Source: Burkholderia diffusa (GTDB lineage: Bacteria; Pseudomonadota; Gammaproteobacteria; Burkholderiales; Burkholderiaceae). Taken from it: a stretch of 64,000 bases of DNA. Within the stretch, counting starts at the first letter, position 1. Each line of letters starts with the position of its first letter. A model generated the notes under the pieces. That model worked only from the letters and a program-made list of their open reading frames with translations. It had not been told where the DNA came from and did no database searches. This document shows positions 43,448 through 53,008 of the stretch, one piece after another. Position numbers and translations under genes: made by a program. The DNA lies in contig NZ_CABVPN010000022.1 in the NCBI RefSeq assembly GCF_902499115.1, positions 62,001 through 126,000 on the forward strand, in the 5' to 3' direction.

Positions 43448-44989
43448 ATGTCTTTTCCCCCTACCGGGCCGGTTGCGATCCGACTCCATCCGAACGACGA
43501 TGTCGTGATCGCGACGCGCCAGCTCGTGTCCGGCGACCTGATCGCGTCCGAGGCGCTCGCCGTGTCCGGCCTGATTCCGCCGGGCCACAAGGTGGCCGTG
43601 CGCGACATCGCGAAGGGCGAGCCGGTCAGGCGCTACAACCAGATCATCGGCGTCGCGCGCGAGACGATCGCGCGCGGTCAGCATGTGCACGTGCACAATC
43701 TCGGCATGGCCGAGTTTGCGCGCGAGCACGCGTTCGGCGCTGCCGCGAGTCCGACACGTCTCGACGACACACCGGCGACCTTCCTGGGTATTCGTCGTGA
43801 CGACGGACGGATCGCGACGCGCAACTACATCGGCATACTGACTAGCGTCAATTGCTCCGCCACGGTGGCGCGTGCGATCGCCGATCATTTCCGGCGAGAG
43901 GTGAACCCGCGGGCGCTGGCCGACTATCCGGACATCGACGGCGTGATCGCGCTCACGCACGGGCTCGGCTGCGGGATCGATTCGCGGGGAGACGGAATCG
44001 CGATCCTTCGGCGCACGCTGGCGGGCTACGCCGCGCATCCGAATTTCCACTCGGTGCTGTTCATCGGTCTCGGTTGCGAGACCAACCAGATCGGCGACGT
44101 GCTGCGCGAAGGCGGGCATGCGGATGCTGCGCGCCTGCACCACTTCATGATCCAGGAGAGCGGCGGCACGCGCAGGACGATCGAGCGCGGCATCGCGATG
44201 GTCACGGACATGCTCGCGGACGCGAACCGTGCGGTGCGGGTCGCGATGCCGGCGGCGCATCTCGTGGTGGGGCTGCAGTGCGGCGGCTCGGACGGCTACT
44301 CGGGCATCTCGGCGAATCCCGCGCTGGGGGCGGCCGTCGACCGACTGGTACGGCAGGGCGGTACGGCGATCCTTTCCGAGACGCCCGAAATCTACGGCGC
44401 CGAGCATCTGCTCACCCGGCGTGCCGTCAGCCGCGACGTCGGCGAAAAGCTGCTCGCGCGCATCGCGTGGTGGGAAGCCTATTGCGCACGTCACGGCGCC
44501 GCGCTGGACAACAATCCGTCGGCCGGCAACAAGGCGGGCGGGCTCACGACGATCCTCGAGAAATCGCTCGGCGCGATCGCGAAGGCCGGAACCACGAATC
44601 TCGTCGACGTATACGAATATGCGCAGCGTATCGATGCGCGTGGCCTCGTTTTCATGGATTCGCCCGGCTACGACCCGATGTCGGCGACGGGGCAAGTCGC
44701 GTCGGGCGCGAACCTGATTTGCTTCACGACGGGGCGGGGTTCGGCTTACGGCTGTGCGCCGGCGCCGTCGTTGAAACTTGCAACGAATACCGCGCTGTGG
44801 GTGCGTCAGGAAGACGACATCGATATCGATTGCGGCGGGGTGATCGACGGTACGTCGAGTGTCGACCAGCTCGGCGCCGCGATCTTCCAGCACATGCTCG
44901 ACTGCGCGTCCGGCAATCGCTCGAAAAGCGAGCTGCACGGCTACGGCCAGAACGAATTCGTGCCCTGGCAGGTTGGCGTGATCACCTGA
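43448..44989 (+). CDS. UxaA/GarD-family altronate dehydratase-like protein
   Basis: The protein has 513 residues. An N-terminal SAF domain (about 1-95, AIRLHPNDDVVIATRQLVSG, VHVHNLGM) is followed by the catalytic part with SVNCSATVARA, THGLGCG and the Fe-S-type cysteines in VVGLQCGGSDGYSG and GCETNQIG. Altronate dehydratase yields 2-keto-3-deoxygluconate, while related enzymes act on galactarate. The preceding reductase-like gene makes altronate the likely substrate. It is the last gene of the operon. Confidence 0.8.
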   Translation: MSFPPTGPVAIRLHPNDDVVIATRQLVSGDLIASEALAVSGLIPPGHKVAVRDIAKGEPVRRYNQIIGVARETIARGQHVHVHNLGMAEFAREHAFGAAASPTRLDDTPATFLGIRRDDGRIATRNYIGILTSVNCSATVARAIADHFRREVNPRALADYPDIDGVIALTHGLGCGIDSRGDGIAILRRTLAGYAAHPNFHSVLFIGLGCETNQIGDVLREGGHADAARLHHFMIQESGGTRRTIERGIAMVTDMLADANRAVRVAMPAAHLVVGLQCGGSDGYSGISANPALGAAVDRLVRQGGTAILSETPEIYGAEHLLTRRAVSRDVGEKLLARIAWWEAYCARHGAALDNNPSAGNKAGGLTTILEKSLGAIAKAGTTNLVDVYEYAQRIDARGLVFMDSPGYDPMSATGQVASGANLICFTTGRGSAYGCAPAPSLKLATNTALWVRQEDDIDIDCGGVIDGTSSVDQLGAAIFQHMLDCASGNRSKSELHGYGQNEFVPWQVGVIT

Positions 44990-45001
44990 TCGCGTTTTGC
45001 T

Positions 45002-45070
45002 CGTTGCGGTGTGGCCCGGATGACGGTGTCGCGCGCGCTGCGAGCACTGACGGCCGAACGCGTGCTGACC
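45002..45070 (+). pseudogene. Remnant of a GntR (HutC-like) helix-turn-helix
   Basis: Directly after the UxaA-like gene a frame reads CGVARMTVSRALRALTAERV. This is the recognition helix and following turn of GntR/HutC-type regulators. The rest of the winged helix and the effector domain are absent, so only about 22 residues remain. It lies in the 181-base gap before the cyclase gene. Confidence 0.35.
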
Positions 45071-45170
45071 CTCACCCTGTCGGCACATACGATCACGCTC
45101 GAGGCCCTGATTCCCGGCAGGGAGTGGCGCATAATGTTTCGAGGTCGACCCTTGGCTGGAAGAGGGTTTT

Positions 45171-48100
45171 ATGCGCTGCACAATATGCGGGTCCGAGAAT
45201 CCTCCCGGTGCGAGGTTCTGCCAGGAATGCCAGGCCGTGCTGTCCCGCACGTGTCCGCAATGCGGGCATGAGGCGGCGCCCGCGGCCCGCTTCTGCAGCC
45301 ATTGCGGAACGTCGCTGACACCACCCGCCGCCGCGCCGTCGTTTTCCCGACCGTCGGGCCGCGAACCGCCACCCACCCCGATTCATTACACACCCGATCA
45401 TCTTGCCGAGCGCATCCGTGCCGAACACGCGGCCATGGAAGCGCGCGGCGAGCCCGCCGGCGAGCGCAAGACCGTTACCGCGCTGTTCGCCGACATGGCC
45501 GGGTCGACCGCGCTGATCCACGATCTCGATCCCGAAGTGGCGCATCGCCTGATCGTCCCCGTGGTCGAGCTGATGATGGAAGCGGTCCACTACTACGAGG
45601 GATACGTCGCGAAATCGCTCGGCGACGGCATCCTCGCGTTGTTCGGCGCACCGATCGCCCACGAAGACCATGCGCAGCGCGCGCTGTTCGCCGCATTGCG
45701 CATGCAGCAGGCGATGCGGCAGCATGGCGACCGCATTCGTCTGCAGGAAGGCATTCCTCTGCAGATTCGCGTCGGCGTTCATACGGGCGAAGTCGTCGTC
45801 CGTTCCATCCGCACCGTCGACCTGCACACCGAATACGATCCGCTCGGGCATACGATCCACATCGCGTCGCGGATCGAGGGCATCGCCACGCCCACGTCGA
45901 TTCTCGTCAGCGAGTCCACCCATAAGCTCGCCGAAGGCTATTTCGAGTTCAAGGCGCTGGGCGCGACACAACTCAAGGGCATTCCCGCGCCGCTGTGCGT
46001 ATACGAGGTGCTTGGCCTGGGCGCTTTGCGCACGCGCCTGCAACTGGCGGCACATCGCGGTCTCGCGCGCTTCGTCGGTCGCGAGACGGAAATGGAGCAT
46101 CTGAACCGTGCGCTGGAGGCCATGAGGTCGGGGCACGGGCGCGTCGTCGGTGTCGTGGGGGAGGCGGGCGTCGGGAAGTCTCGTCTGTTCCACGAGTTCA
46201 AGGAGCGCTCGCGACGTGGCGCGCTGGTGCTGGAGACGTTCTCGGTCTCGCACGGCAAGGCGTTTCCCAATTTACCGCTCATCGAACTCCTGAAGAACTA
46301 TTTCCAGATCACGACGCAGGACGACGAGCGGCGCTGCCGGGAGAAGGTGATCGGCAAGGCGCTCGCGCTCGAGCGCAGTTTCGAGGACCTCGTGCCCTAC
46401 GTCCTCTATCTGCTTGGAATCGGCGAGGGCGGGTCGGTACTCGTCGACATGGATCCGCAAATCCGGCGCGACCGCACCTTCGACGCGATCAGGCAGCTTC
46501 TCGTGCGAGAGAGCTGGAATCAGCCGGTCCATTTGCTGTTCGAGGATCTGCAATGGCTCGACCGCGAAACGGAAGCGTTTCTCACCTACCTGGTCGACCA
46601 CGTGCCCGACGCACGCATCCTGCTTCTCGTGAACTACCGGCCCGAATATCAGCCCGCATGGGCCGGCGCGGATCATTGCAGCAGGATCCGGCTCGAACCG
46701 CTTGGCCCGTCCGATGCGCAAGGACTGCTCGCGGTGCTGCTCGGCGAGGATCGCACGCTCGTGCCGCTCAAGCAGCTCATTCTGGAGAAGACGGAGGGCA
46801 ACCCGTTCTTCATGGAGGAAGTGGTCCAGACGCTCGTGGAAGAGCAATCGCTGCTCGGCGATGCCGGGCGTTATCACATCGTCGAGACCCCGACGACGCT
46901 GCACATTCCCACCACCGTGCAGGGCGTGCTGGCCGCGCGTATCGACCGGCTTCCCATCGAGGAAAAGGAGCTGCTGCAGGCGCTCGCGGTGATTGGCCAC
47001 GAATTCCCGTTCAGTCTGATCCGGCAAATTTGCGGTGAGGCGCCGGCGCGCGACGACGAACTGCGTCGTCTGCTTGCCCACCTGGAAGAAGCGGAGTTCA
47101 TCTTCGAGCGCCCGGCCTTTCCCGAAGTCAATTACTCGTTCAAGCACGCGCTGACCCAGGAAGTGGCCGGGCGCTCGTTGCTTACGGAGCGGCGCACCAC
47201 GCTGCACGAGCGCACCGCGCAGGCGATCGAGATGCTGTTCCCGACGCGCATCGCCGATTACTGCAGCGAACTTGCGCACCACTACGGTCAGAGCGGAAAC
47301 ATTCCCAAGGCAGTCGAATACCTGCATCGCGCGGCACAGCAGGCGCTGCGCCATGCCGCCCATCACGATGCGATGAATCACCTTGGAGCGGCGCTTGCGT
47401 TGCTGAAGGGCCTGCCGGACACACCCATGCGTGCGCATTGGGAACTGACGGTGCTGCTTTCCCTCGGGCCCGTCCTGATGGACGTGCGCGGGTATGGCGC
47501 GACGGAGGTTGGCACGACCTATACGCGTGCGCTCGATTTGTGCGAGCGCACGGGCGAGGCATCGCAGCGCTTTGCGACGCAGCTGGGATTGCGGATGTAC
47601 CACCTGGTGCGCGGCGAGTACGCTCTCGCGACCGATCTCGGCAAGCAGATGCTCGTAACCGCAAGGAATGCGAATGATCCAGGTCTCCTCGTCGAGGCGC
47701 ACAGTGCACTGGGCTCGTGCTTTTTCCTGCAGGGCGATTTCGGCACGGCTCGCACACACCTGGAACAGGCCCTTGCGATCTACGATCCGGAGCAGCATCA
47801 GGCGCACGTCTTCGCACATGGAGTGGATCCCGGTATCCGGGCGCTCAGTTTCCTCGTGCTGACCTTGTGGATTCAGGGGTATCCCGACCAGGCGCTCAAG
47901 CGCAGCGTTGAAGCACTTGCGCTCGCACGGCATCTTTCTTATGGGCCGTCTCTGGCGTTCAGCCTGACCTACACGGCGCACTTGCATCAACTGAGGCGGG
48001 AGCCGATGCTTGCCGCCGAGCGCGCGGACGCGGTCATTGCCGTGTCGACCGAGCACGGATTGCCGTACTGGCTCGCCTGGGGAACGCTTCTGCGAGGCTG

Positions 48101-48626
48101 GGCGATGAGCGCGCAAGGAGACATCCAGGGCGGCATCGCGCAGATGCGGCTGGGCCTCGACGCGCAGCGGGCAGCGGGCGGCGAAGATCAGCGGCCTTAT
48201 TGTCTTGCGTTGCTCGCCGACAGTTACTGGCGCGCGGGTGACGAGCGGGCCGCCCTGGACATGCTGGAAGAGGCGACGACGATCGTCGAGCACTCCGGCG
48301 AGCATTGCTACGAGGCCGAGCTGTACCGGCTCACGGGAATCTATCTGGCCGGCGCGGCGAGCAAGGAGGGGGCTGCCGCCACACGTGATGACGAAGCGGT
48401 TGACTGTTTTCATCGGGCGATCGCGCGCGCGCGCCGGCAGGGTGCCAGAGCGCTGGAATTGCGAGCAGCATCGGACCTCGCTCGGCTACTGCAACGACAG
48501 GGGAAGATCGTCGAGGCAAGGCAGGCGCTGTCCGAGGTGTACGCCTGGTTCACGGAAGGATTCGACACGTGCGATCTGCGAGAGGCGAAAGCGCTGCTGG
48601 ATGCCTTGGACGGGCGCGCAGAATGA
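45171..48626 (+). CDS. Zinc-ribbon / class III adenylate cyclase / AAA ATPase / TPR protein
   Basis: The protein has 1151 residues. Two zinc ribbons are at 3-45 (CTICGSENPPGARFCQEC, CPQCGHEAAPAARFCSHCG). A class III cyclase domain is at about 98-280 with metal Asp108 (FADMAGST) and Asp152 (LGDGIL), purine-selecting Lys148 and Asp223 (ATP type), and Arg234. The usual transition-state Asn is His230 (GHTIHIASR), as in other ATPase-linked cyclases. An AAA/AfsR-type ATPase follows (Walker A GEAGVGKSR, 330-338), then about 450 residues of TPR-like helices. Such proteins are putative cAMP or scaffold signalling proteins. It stands alone with its own promoter region. Confidence 0.85.
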   Translation: MRCTICGSENPPGARFCQECQAVLSRTCPQCGHEAAPAARFCSHCGTSLTPPAAAPSFSRPSGREPPPTPIHYTPDHLAERIRAEHAAMEARGEPAGERKTVTALFADMAGSTALIHDLDPEVAHRLIVPVVELMMEAVHYYEGYVAKSLGDGILALFGAPIAHEDHAQRALFAALRMQQAMRQHGDRIRLQEGIPLQIRVGVHTGEVVVRSIRTVDLHTEYDPLGHTIHIASRIEGIATPTSILVSESTHKLAEGYFEFKALGATQLKGIPAPLCVYEVLGLGALRTRLQLAAHRGLARFVGRETEMEHLNRALEAMRSGHGRVVGVVGEAGVGKSRLFHEFKERSRRGALVLETFSVSHGKAFPNLPLIELLKNYFQITTQDDERRCREKVIGKALALERSFEDLVPYVLYLLGIGEGGSVLVDMDPQIRRDRTFDAIRQLLVRESWNQPVHLLFEDLQWLDRETEAFLTYLVDHVPDARILLLVNYRPEYQPAWAGADHCSRIRLEPLGPSDAQGLLAVLLGEDRTLVPLKQLILEKTEGNPFFMEEVVQTLVEEQSLLGDAGRYHIVETPTTLHIPTTVQGVLAARIDRLPIEEKELLQALAVIGHEFPFSLIRQICGEAPARDDELRRLLAHLEEAEFIFERPAFPEVNYSFKHALTQEVAGRSLLTERRTTLHERTAQAIEMLFPTRIADYCSELAHHYGQSGNIPKAVEYLHRAAQQALRHAAHHDAMNHLGAALALLKGLPDTPMRAHWELTVLLSLGPVLMDVRGYGATEVGTTYTRALDLCERTGEASQRFATQLGLRMYHLVRGEYALATDLGKQMLVTARNANDPGLLVEAHSALGSCFFLQGDFGTARTHLEQALAIYDPEQHQAHVFAHGVDPGIRALSFLVLTLWIQGYPDQALKRSVEALALARHLSYGPSLAFSLTYTAHLHQLRREPMLAAERADAVIAVSTEHGLPYWLAWGTLLRGWAMSAQGDIQGGIAQMRLGLDAQRAAGGEDQRPYCLALLADSYWRAGDERAALDMLEEATTIVEHSGEHCYEAELYRLTGIYLAGAASKEGAAATRDDEAVDCFHRAIARARRQGARALELRAASDLARLLQRQGKIVEARQALSEVYAWFTEGFDTCDLREAKALLDALDGRAE

Positions 48627-48718
48627 ATGGGCCTGCGACGCACGACGACGTATCGCGTGACGACGCACCGTCCATGACCTGCCGTTGTTCCGTATAGCGA
48701 AGAACTGGGGAGACGGAC

Positions 48719-49768
48719 ATGACGATTACGCACACACGACGCCGCAACGATCTGCCGCGCAAACCGATCGCGCTGGCCTTGCAGGGGGGCGGGATGCACG
48801 GTGCCTTCACCTGGGGCGTGCTTGACCGGCTGCTCGAAGACGGCAGGCTCGAAATAGAGGGTGTCAGTGCAACCAGTGCCGGCGCGATGAACGCCGCCGT
48901 ACTCGCGTACGGGCTGCAACAAGGCGGCGAAGACGGCGCGCGTCAGGCACTGCACGACTTCTGGCAGGCGGTCGCACGATCGGCGGAGCACTACAACCCG
49001 CTGCGCTGGGTGCCGTGGCTGAAGGGTACGCACAGCTTCGGGCTCGATCATTCGCCGCTCTATGCGTTCGCCGACATGATGCTGCGCGTCTTTTCGCCGT
49101 ATCAGTTCAATCCGAACAACCTGAATCCGCTGCGCGAAGTGCTCGAAAGCCACGTCGATTTCGACGCACTGCGCAAGCACTGTCCGATCCGGTTGTACCT
49201 GTGCGCTACCAACGTCGAGACGGGGAAGATACGCATCTTCACGGGCGAGGACGTCAGTGCGGACGCGGTGCTGGCCTCGGCATGCGTGCCGACACTGTTC
49301 CAGGCGGTCTCGATCGATGGCGAATATTTCTGGGACGGCGGCTACATGGGCAATCCGGCCATCTATCCGCTCATCTACAATTGCGCGACGCGCGACGTCG
49401 TGATCGTGCACATCAATCCGCTCGTGCGACGCGGCGTGCCGATCACGGCCGCGGAAATCCTCAATCGCATCAGCGAGATCAGTTTCAATTCGTCGCTGAT
49501 GCGCGAGATGCGGGCGATCGCGTTCGTCACCGACCTGATCCAGCAGGGCACGATCGATCGCGGCGAGATGAAGGAAATGCTGATCCATTCGATTCGCGCC
49601 GACGACGCCATGTGCGCGTTGAGCGTATCGAGCAAGTACAACGCGGATTGGGCATTTCTCAGCGAACTGCATGACCACGGTCGGCGCGAAGCCGACGCAT
49701 GGCTTGCGCATCACTACGGAAACATCGGGCAGCGGTCGAGTATCGACATCCGCAGGGAGTTTCTCTGA
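48719..49768 (+). CDS. Patatin-like phospholipase
   Basis: The protein has 349 residues with the patatin core: IALALQGGGMHGAFTWGV, nucleophile elbow SATSAGAMNAA (Ser53, with Ala at the first Gly of GxSxG) and YFWDGGYMGN (Asp206). It hydrolyses acyl esters of lipids. The second half differs from the patatin at 15312-16583, so they are distant paralogues. It lies 92 bases after the cyclase gene and may be co-transcribed with it and the HD protein. Confidence 0.82.
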   Translation: MTITHTRRRNDLPRKPIALALQGGGMHGAFTWGVLDRLLEDGRLEIEGVSATSAGAMNAAVLAYGLQQGGEDGARQALHDFWQAVARSAEHYNPLRWVPWLKGTHSFGLDHSPLYAFADMMLRVFSPYQFNPNNLNPLREVLESHVDFDALRKHCPIRLYLCATNVETGKIRIFTGEDVSADAVLASACVPTLFQAVSIDGEYFWDGGYMGNPAIYPLIYNCATRDVVIVHINPLVRRGVPITAAEILNRISEISFNSSLMREMRAIAFVTDLIQQGTIDRGEMKEMLIHSIRADDAMCALSVSSKYNADWAFLSELHDHGRREADAWLAHHYGNIGQRSSIDIRREFL

Positions 49769-49831
49769 ACGCATCGCGGTAATGTCGGCATGGGGCGATC
49801 ATGCGCAGACGCCCCGGGCCAAGGAGCGAAC

Positions 49832-50452
49832 GTGAGCCGGATGCAGGAGCGGTTCGTCGCGTTGTGGTCGTGCAGCGGCGGGGCAGATGCCGAGGGTGTC
49901 TATCGGATGCTGGCGCGATGCTATGCGGAGCCGGCGCGCCATTACCACACGCTCGTCCACGTGCGGCGATGCTTGCGCCAGTTCGACCTGGCACGCGAGT
50001 CGATTCCCGAACCGGACGCCGTCGAACTCGCGCTCTGGTTCCATGACGTGATCTTCGTGCCCGGCGCGAAGGACAACGAGCAGAACAGCGCGGACTGGTT
50101 CCGGCGCCGGGCGGGCGAGCGAATCCGCGCCTGCGACCACATTTGCGCGATGATTCTCGCGACGACCCACTCGGGTATTGCCGCAGGACTGGATACCCGT
50201 TTCGTCTGCGACATCGACCTGGCCGTGCTCGGTGCTTCCCGCAGCCGGTTTCGCGAAGACGGCCGGCGTCTGCGGGCGGAGCGTCCCGATCTTGACGACC
50301 GGGCCTACGACCTTCATGAGCGAACCATTCTGCGCGGGCTGCTCGTGCGTCCGCGCATCTATCTGACGGACTTCTTCTACACGCGTTGCGAGATGCAGGC
50401 CCGCAGGAATTTGAGCTGGCGGCTCGGTTTGCCGGTTTCCGAATCGGAATGA
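49832..50452 (+). CDS. Predicted HD-superfamily metal phosphohydrolase
   Basis: The protein has 206 residues, with HYHTLVHV and LALWFHDVIFVPG giving the HxxxH...HD metal site (His71-Asp72). This matches a conserved family of uncharacterised HD proteins. AAGGAG at 49821-49826 fits the GTG at 49832. An ATG at 49790 lacks such a site. The substrate is unknown. It lies 63 bases downstream of the patatin on the same strand. Confidence 0.72.
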   Translation: MSRMQERFVALWSCSGGADAEGVYRMLARCYAEPARHYHTLVHVRRCLRQFDLARESIPEPDAVELALWFHDVIFVPGAKDNEQNSADWFRRRAGERIRACDHICAMILATTHSGIAAGLDTRFVCDIDLAVLGASRSRFREDGRRLRAERPDLDDRAYDLHERTILRGLLVRPRIYLTDFFYTRCEMQARRNLSWRLGLPVSESE

Positions 50453-50607
50453 AGAACGGCTGCGCCGACGTGATGATCGATCGAAGCGGTGCTCGAGCCC
50501 GGGCGATTGCCGTCTGAATTTTTGGGGGCCGGAATGAAGCGTCGCGCCGGTATTGCCCGTCAGCCCGCTCGCTACCCAAACTTAAACGAAATGTGACCCC
50601 TTCCCGC

Positions 50608-50621
50608 TGCAAAATTTTGCA
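50608..50621. promoter_or_regulatory. 14-bp perfect palindrome in the two-component promoter
   Basis: TGCAAAATTTTGCA is an exact palindrome in an AT-rich patch of the 292-base gap before the response regulator. Just upstream, AAACTTAAACGAAATG (50579-50594) looks like a spaced OmpR/PhoP-type direct repeat. Both are candidate operators for autoregulation. Confidence 0.4.
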
Positions 50622-50744
50622 CAATGGCGGCAGCGCGGCGTTGCTGCCGCGATTCGCCCTCGCTGGCCGGTCTTTCGGCCCTGGGCAGACCAGAACCCGT
50701 CTTTCGACTTCCGGAACCACTACGACGTGCCGCCGCCGACCGCC

Positions 50745-51464
50745 ATGGACCACCCCAAACGCATCCTGATCGTCGAGGACGATGCCGACATCGCCGACGT
50801 GCTGAGCCTGCACCTGCGCGACGAGCGCTACGAAGTGGTTCACAGCGCGGACGGCACGGAAGGGCTGCGCCTGCTCGAACAGGGCAACTGGGACGCACTG
50901 ATCCTCGACCTGATGCTGCCCGGCGTCGACGGCCTGGAAATCTGCCGGCGCGCGCGCGCGATGGCGCGCTACACGCCGATCATCATCACGAGCGCACGCT
51001 CGAGCGAGGTGCACCGAATCCTCGGCCTCGAGCTCGGCGCCGACGACTACCTCGCGAAGCCGTTCTCGGTGCTCGAACTCGTCGCGCGGGTCAAGGCGTT
51101 GCTGCGGCGCGTCGACGCGCTCGCGCGCGATTCGCGGATCGACGCGGGCACGCTCGACGTGGCCGGGCTGTCGATCGACCCGATCGCGCGCGAAGCTGCC
51201 GTCAATGGCGCGCGCATCGACCTCACGCCGCGCGAGTTCGACCTGCTGTATTTCTTCGCGCGGCATCCGGGCAAGGTGTTCTCGCGGATGGACCTGCTCA
51301 ATGCCGTGTGGGGCTACCAGCACGAAGGCTATGAACACACGGTGAACACCCACATCAACCGGTTGCGCGCGAAGATCGAGGCCGATCCGGCCGAACCCGT
51401 GCGCATCCTCACCGTGTGGGGACGCGGCTACAAGCTCGCCGCGCCGGATCAGCGGGACACGTGA
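50745..51464 (+). CDS. OmpR-family response regulator
   Basis: The protein has 239 residues. The receiver domain has the acidic pocket VEDDADIADV, phospho-acceptor Asp in LILDLMLPGVDG and Lys in YLAKPFSV. The winged helix DNA-binding domain has LTPREFDLLYFFARHPG and HTVNTHINRLRAKIE. I start at the ATG at 50745. A GTG at 50727 is possible, and neither has a strong ribosome site. The stop overlaps the kinase start (TGATG). Confidence 0.88.
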   Translation: MDHPKRILIVEDDADIADVLSLHLRDERYEVVHSADGTEGLRLLEQGNWDALILDLMLPGVDGLEICRRARAMARYTPIIITSARSSEVHRILGLELGADDYLAKPFSVLELVARVKALLRRVDALARDSRIDAGTLDVAGLSIDPIAREAAVNGARIDLTPREFDLLYFFARHPGKVFSRMDLLNAVWGYQHEGYEHTVNTHINRLRAKIEADPAEPVRILTVWGRGYKLAAPDQRDT

Positions 51465-52957
51465 TGAAGCTGACCCTCACCCAGCGGCTGTCGCTCGTGT
51501 TCTCGGTCCTGCTGCTCGCGTGCTCGGGGGCGTCGGCATGGCTGCAGATCCGCGCGAACGACATGCGCGAGAAGGAAGTCGTGCAGGGCCTGTCGCGCGA
51601 TCTCGCCGCGCATATCGCGAGCAGCACGCCGCTGATGGACGCGAACGGGCTGCGCCCGGACGCCGTGCGCTCGTTGTTCGGCCAGCTGATGGGCGTGAAT
51701 CCGAGCGTCGAGGTGTACCTGCTCGACAACGCGGGGCACATCCAGGGTGACGACGCGCCGCCCGGCCACGTGAAGCGCGACCGCGTCGATCTGGCGCCGG
51801 TGCAGCGCTTCATCGCGGGCGATCCGCTGCCGATCCTCGGCGACGATCCGCGCAGCCCCGACGCGCGCAAGGTGTTCAGCGCCGCGCCGCTGCAGCGTGC
51901 GGGACAGCCGCCGTCCGGCTACATCTACGTGGTGCTGCTCGGCGAAGCGCACGACCGGCTGGCCGCGCGCGTCGACGCCGGCAACGTGCTGCGCACGACG
52001 CTGTGGTCGATGGCGCTTGTCGCGCTGCTCGGCCTGCTCGCGGGCCTGACCGCGTTCAGTTTCATCACGAGCCCGCTGCGCCGGTTGACCGATGCGATGC
52101 GCCGCTTCGACGCGAACGCGGCGCCCGACACGCAGCCGCCGGTGCCACGTTCGCCGCCCGGGCGGCGCGGCGACGACATCGCGGTGCTCGAATCCGCGTT
52201 CGCGCAGATGGCCGACCGGATCGGCGACCAGTGGCGCGCGCTGACGCGTCAGGACCAGCAGCGGCGCGAACTGATCACGAACATCTCGCACGACCTGCGC
52301 ACGCCGCTGACGTCGCTGCACGGCTACCTCGAAACGCTGTCGCTGAAGTCCGACGCGCTCGCGGAGTCCGAGCGCCGCCGCTACCTGTCGATCGCGCTCG
52401 CGCAGAGCACGAAGGTCGGCCGCCTCGCGCAGGCGCTGTTCGAGCTCGCGCGGCTCGAATCGGGCGGCGTGCAGGCCGAGCGCGAGCCGTTCTCGCTCGT
52501 CGATCTCGTGCAGGACGTATTCGAGAAGTTCGAACTCGCCGCGCAGTCGCGCGGCGTCACGCTGCATGCGCGCATCCCGCCGCGCGTGCCGGTCGTGTCG
52601 GCCGATCTCGGGATGATCGAGCGCGTGCTGACCAACCTGCTCGACAACGCATTGCGGCACACGCCGCAGCACGGCGAAGTCGAAGTGGCGCTGACGCCGC
52701 AGGGAGACCGCGTGGTGGTGACCGTGTCGGATACCGGCGAAGGGATTCCGCCGGCGCGGCGCGAAGGGCTGTTCCAGCGGCCGCAACGGCCGATGAGCGG
52801 CGGTGCGGCGACGAGTGGCGGGCTCGGGCTGCTGATCGTGCACCGGATGCTCGCGCTCAACGGCAGCGGGATCCGGCTCGTCGACCGGGAGGGGCGTGGC
52901 GCGGTGTTCGAGTTCGCGCTGACGGTCGCGCAGCCGGCGGCCGGAGAGGCGCGCTGA
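51464..52957 (+). CDS. Sensor histidine kinase
   Basis: The protein has 497 residues: helix 1 (about 7-25), a periplasmic sensor of about 155 residues, helix 2 (about 186-206), a HAMP segment, and the kinase core. The core has the H-box NISHDLRTPLTSLHG, N-box NLLDNALRHT, DTGEGIPP and GLGLLIVHRML. The linker has a proline run (PPVPRSPPGRR) between HAMP and dimerisation domain. It overlaps the response regulator by one base and is its partner. The stimulus is unknown. Confidence 0.88.
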   Translation: MKLTLTQRLSLVFSVLLLACSGASAWLQIRANDMREKEVVQGLSRDLAAHIASSTPLMDANGLRPDAVRSLFGQLMGVNPSVEVYLLDNAGHIQGDDAPPGHVKRDRVDLAPVQRFIAGDPLPILGDDPRSPDARKVFSAAPLQRAGQPPSGYIYVVLLGEAHDRLAARVDAGNVLRTTLWSMALVALLGLLAGLTAFSFITSPLRRLTDAMRRFDANAAPDTQPPVPRSPPGRRGDDIAVLESAFAQMADRIGDQWRALTRQDQQRRELITNISHDLRTPLTSLHGYLETLSLKSDALAESERRRYLSIALAQSTKVGRLAQALFELARLESGGVQAEREPFSLVDLVQDVFEKFELAAQSRGVTLHARIPPRVPVVSADLGMIERVLTNLLDNALRHTPQHGEVEVALTPQGDRVVVTVSDTGEGIPPARREGLFQRPQRPMSGGAATSGGLGLLIVHRMLALNGSGIRLVDREGRGAVFEFALTVAQPAAGEAR

Positions 52958-53008
52958 AACGGACCGGCGCCGTCGTCGCGTTTTCCGCCGATCGGCATGC
53001 GTGGAATG

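Noticed and set aside
41936..45376. Antisense open frame of more than 1100 codons across the sugar-acid genes
   Set aside because: It spans several real genes and their gaps, has no domain and no ribosome site, so it is a composition artefact.
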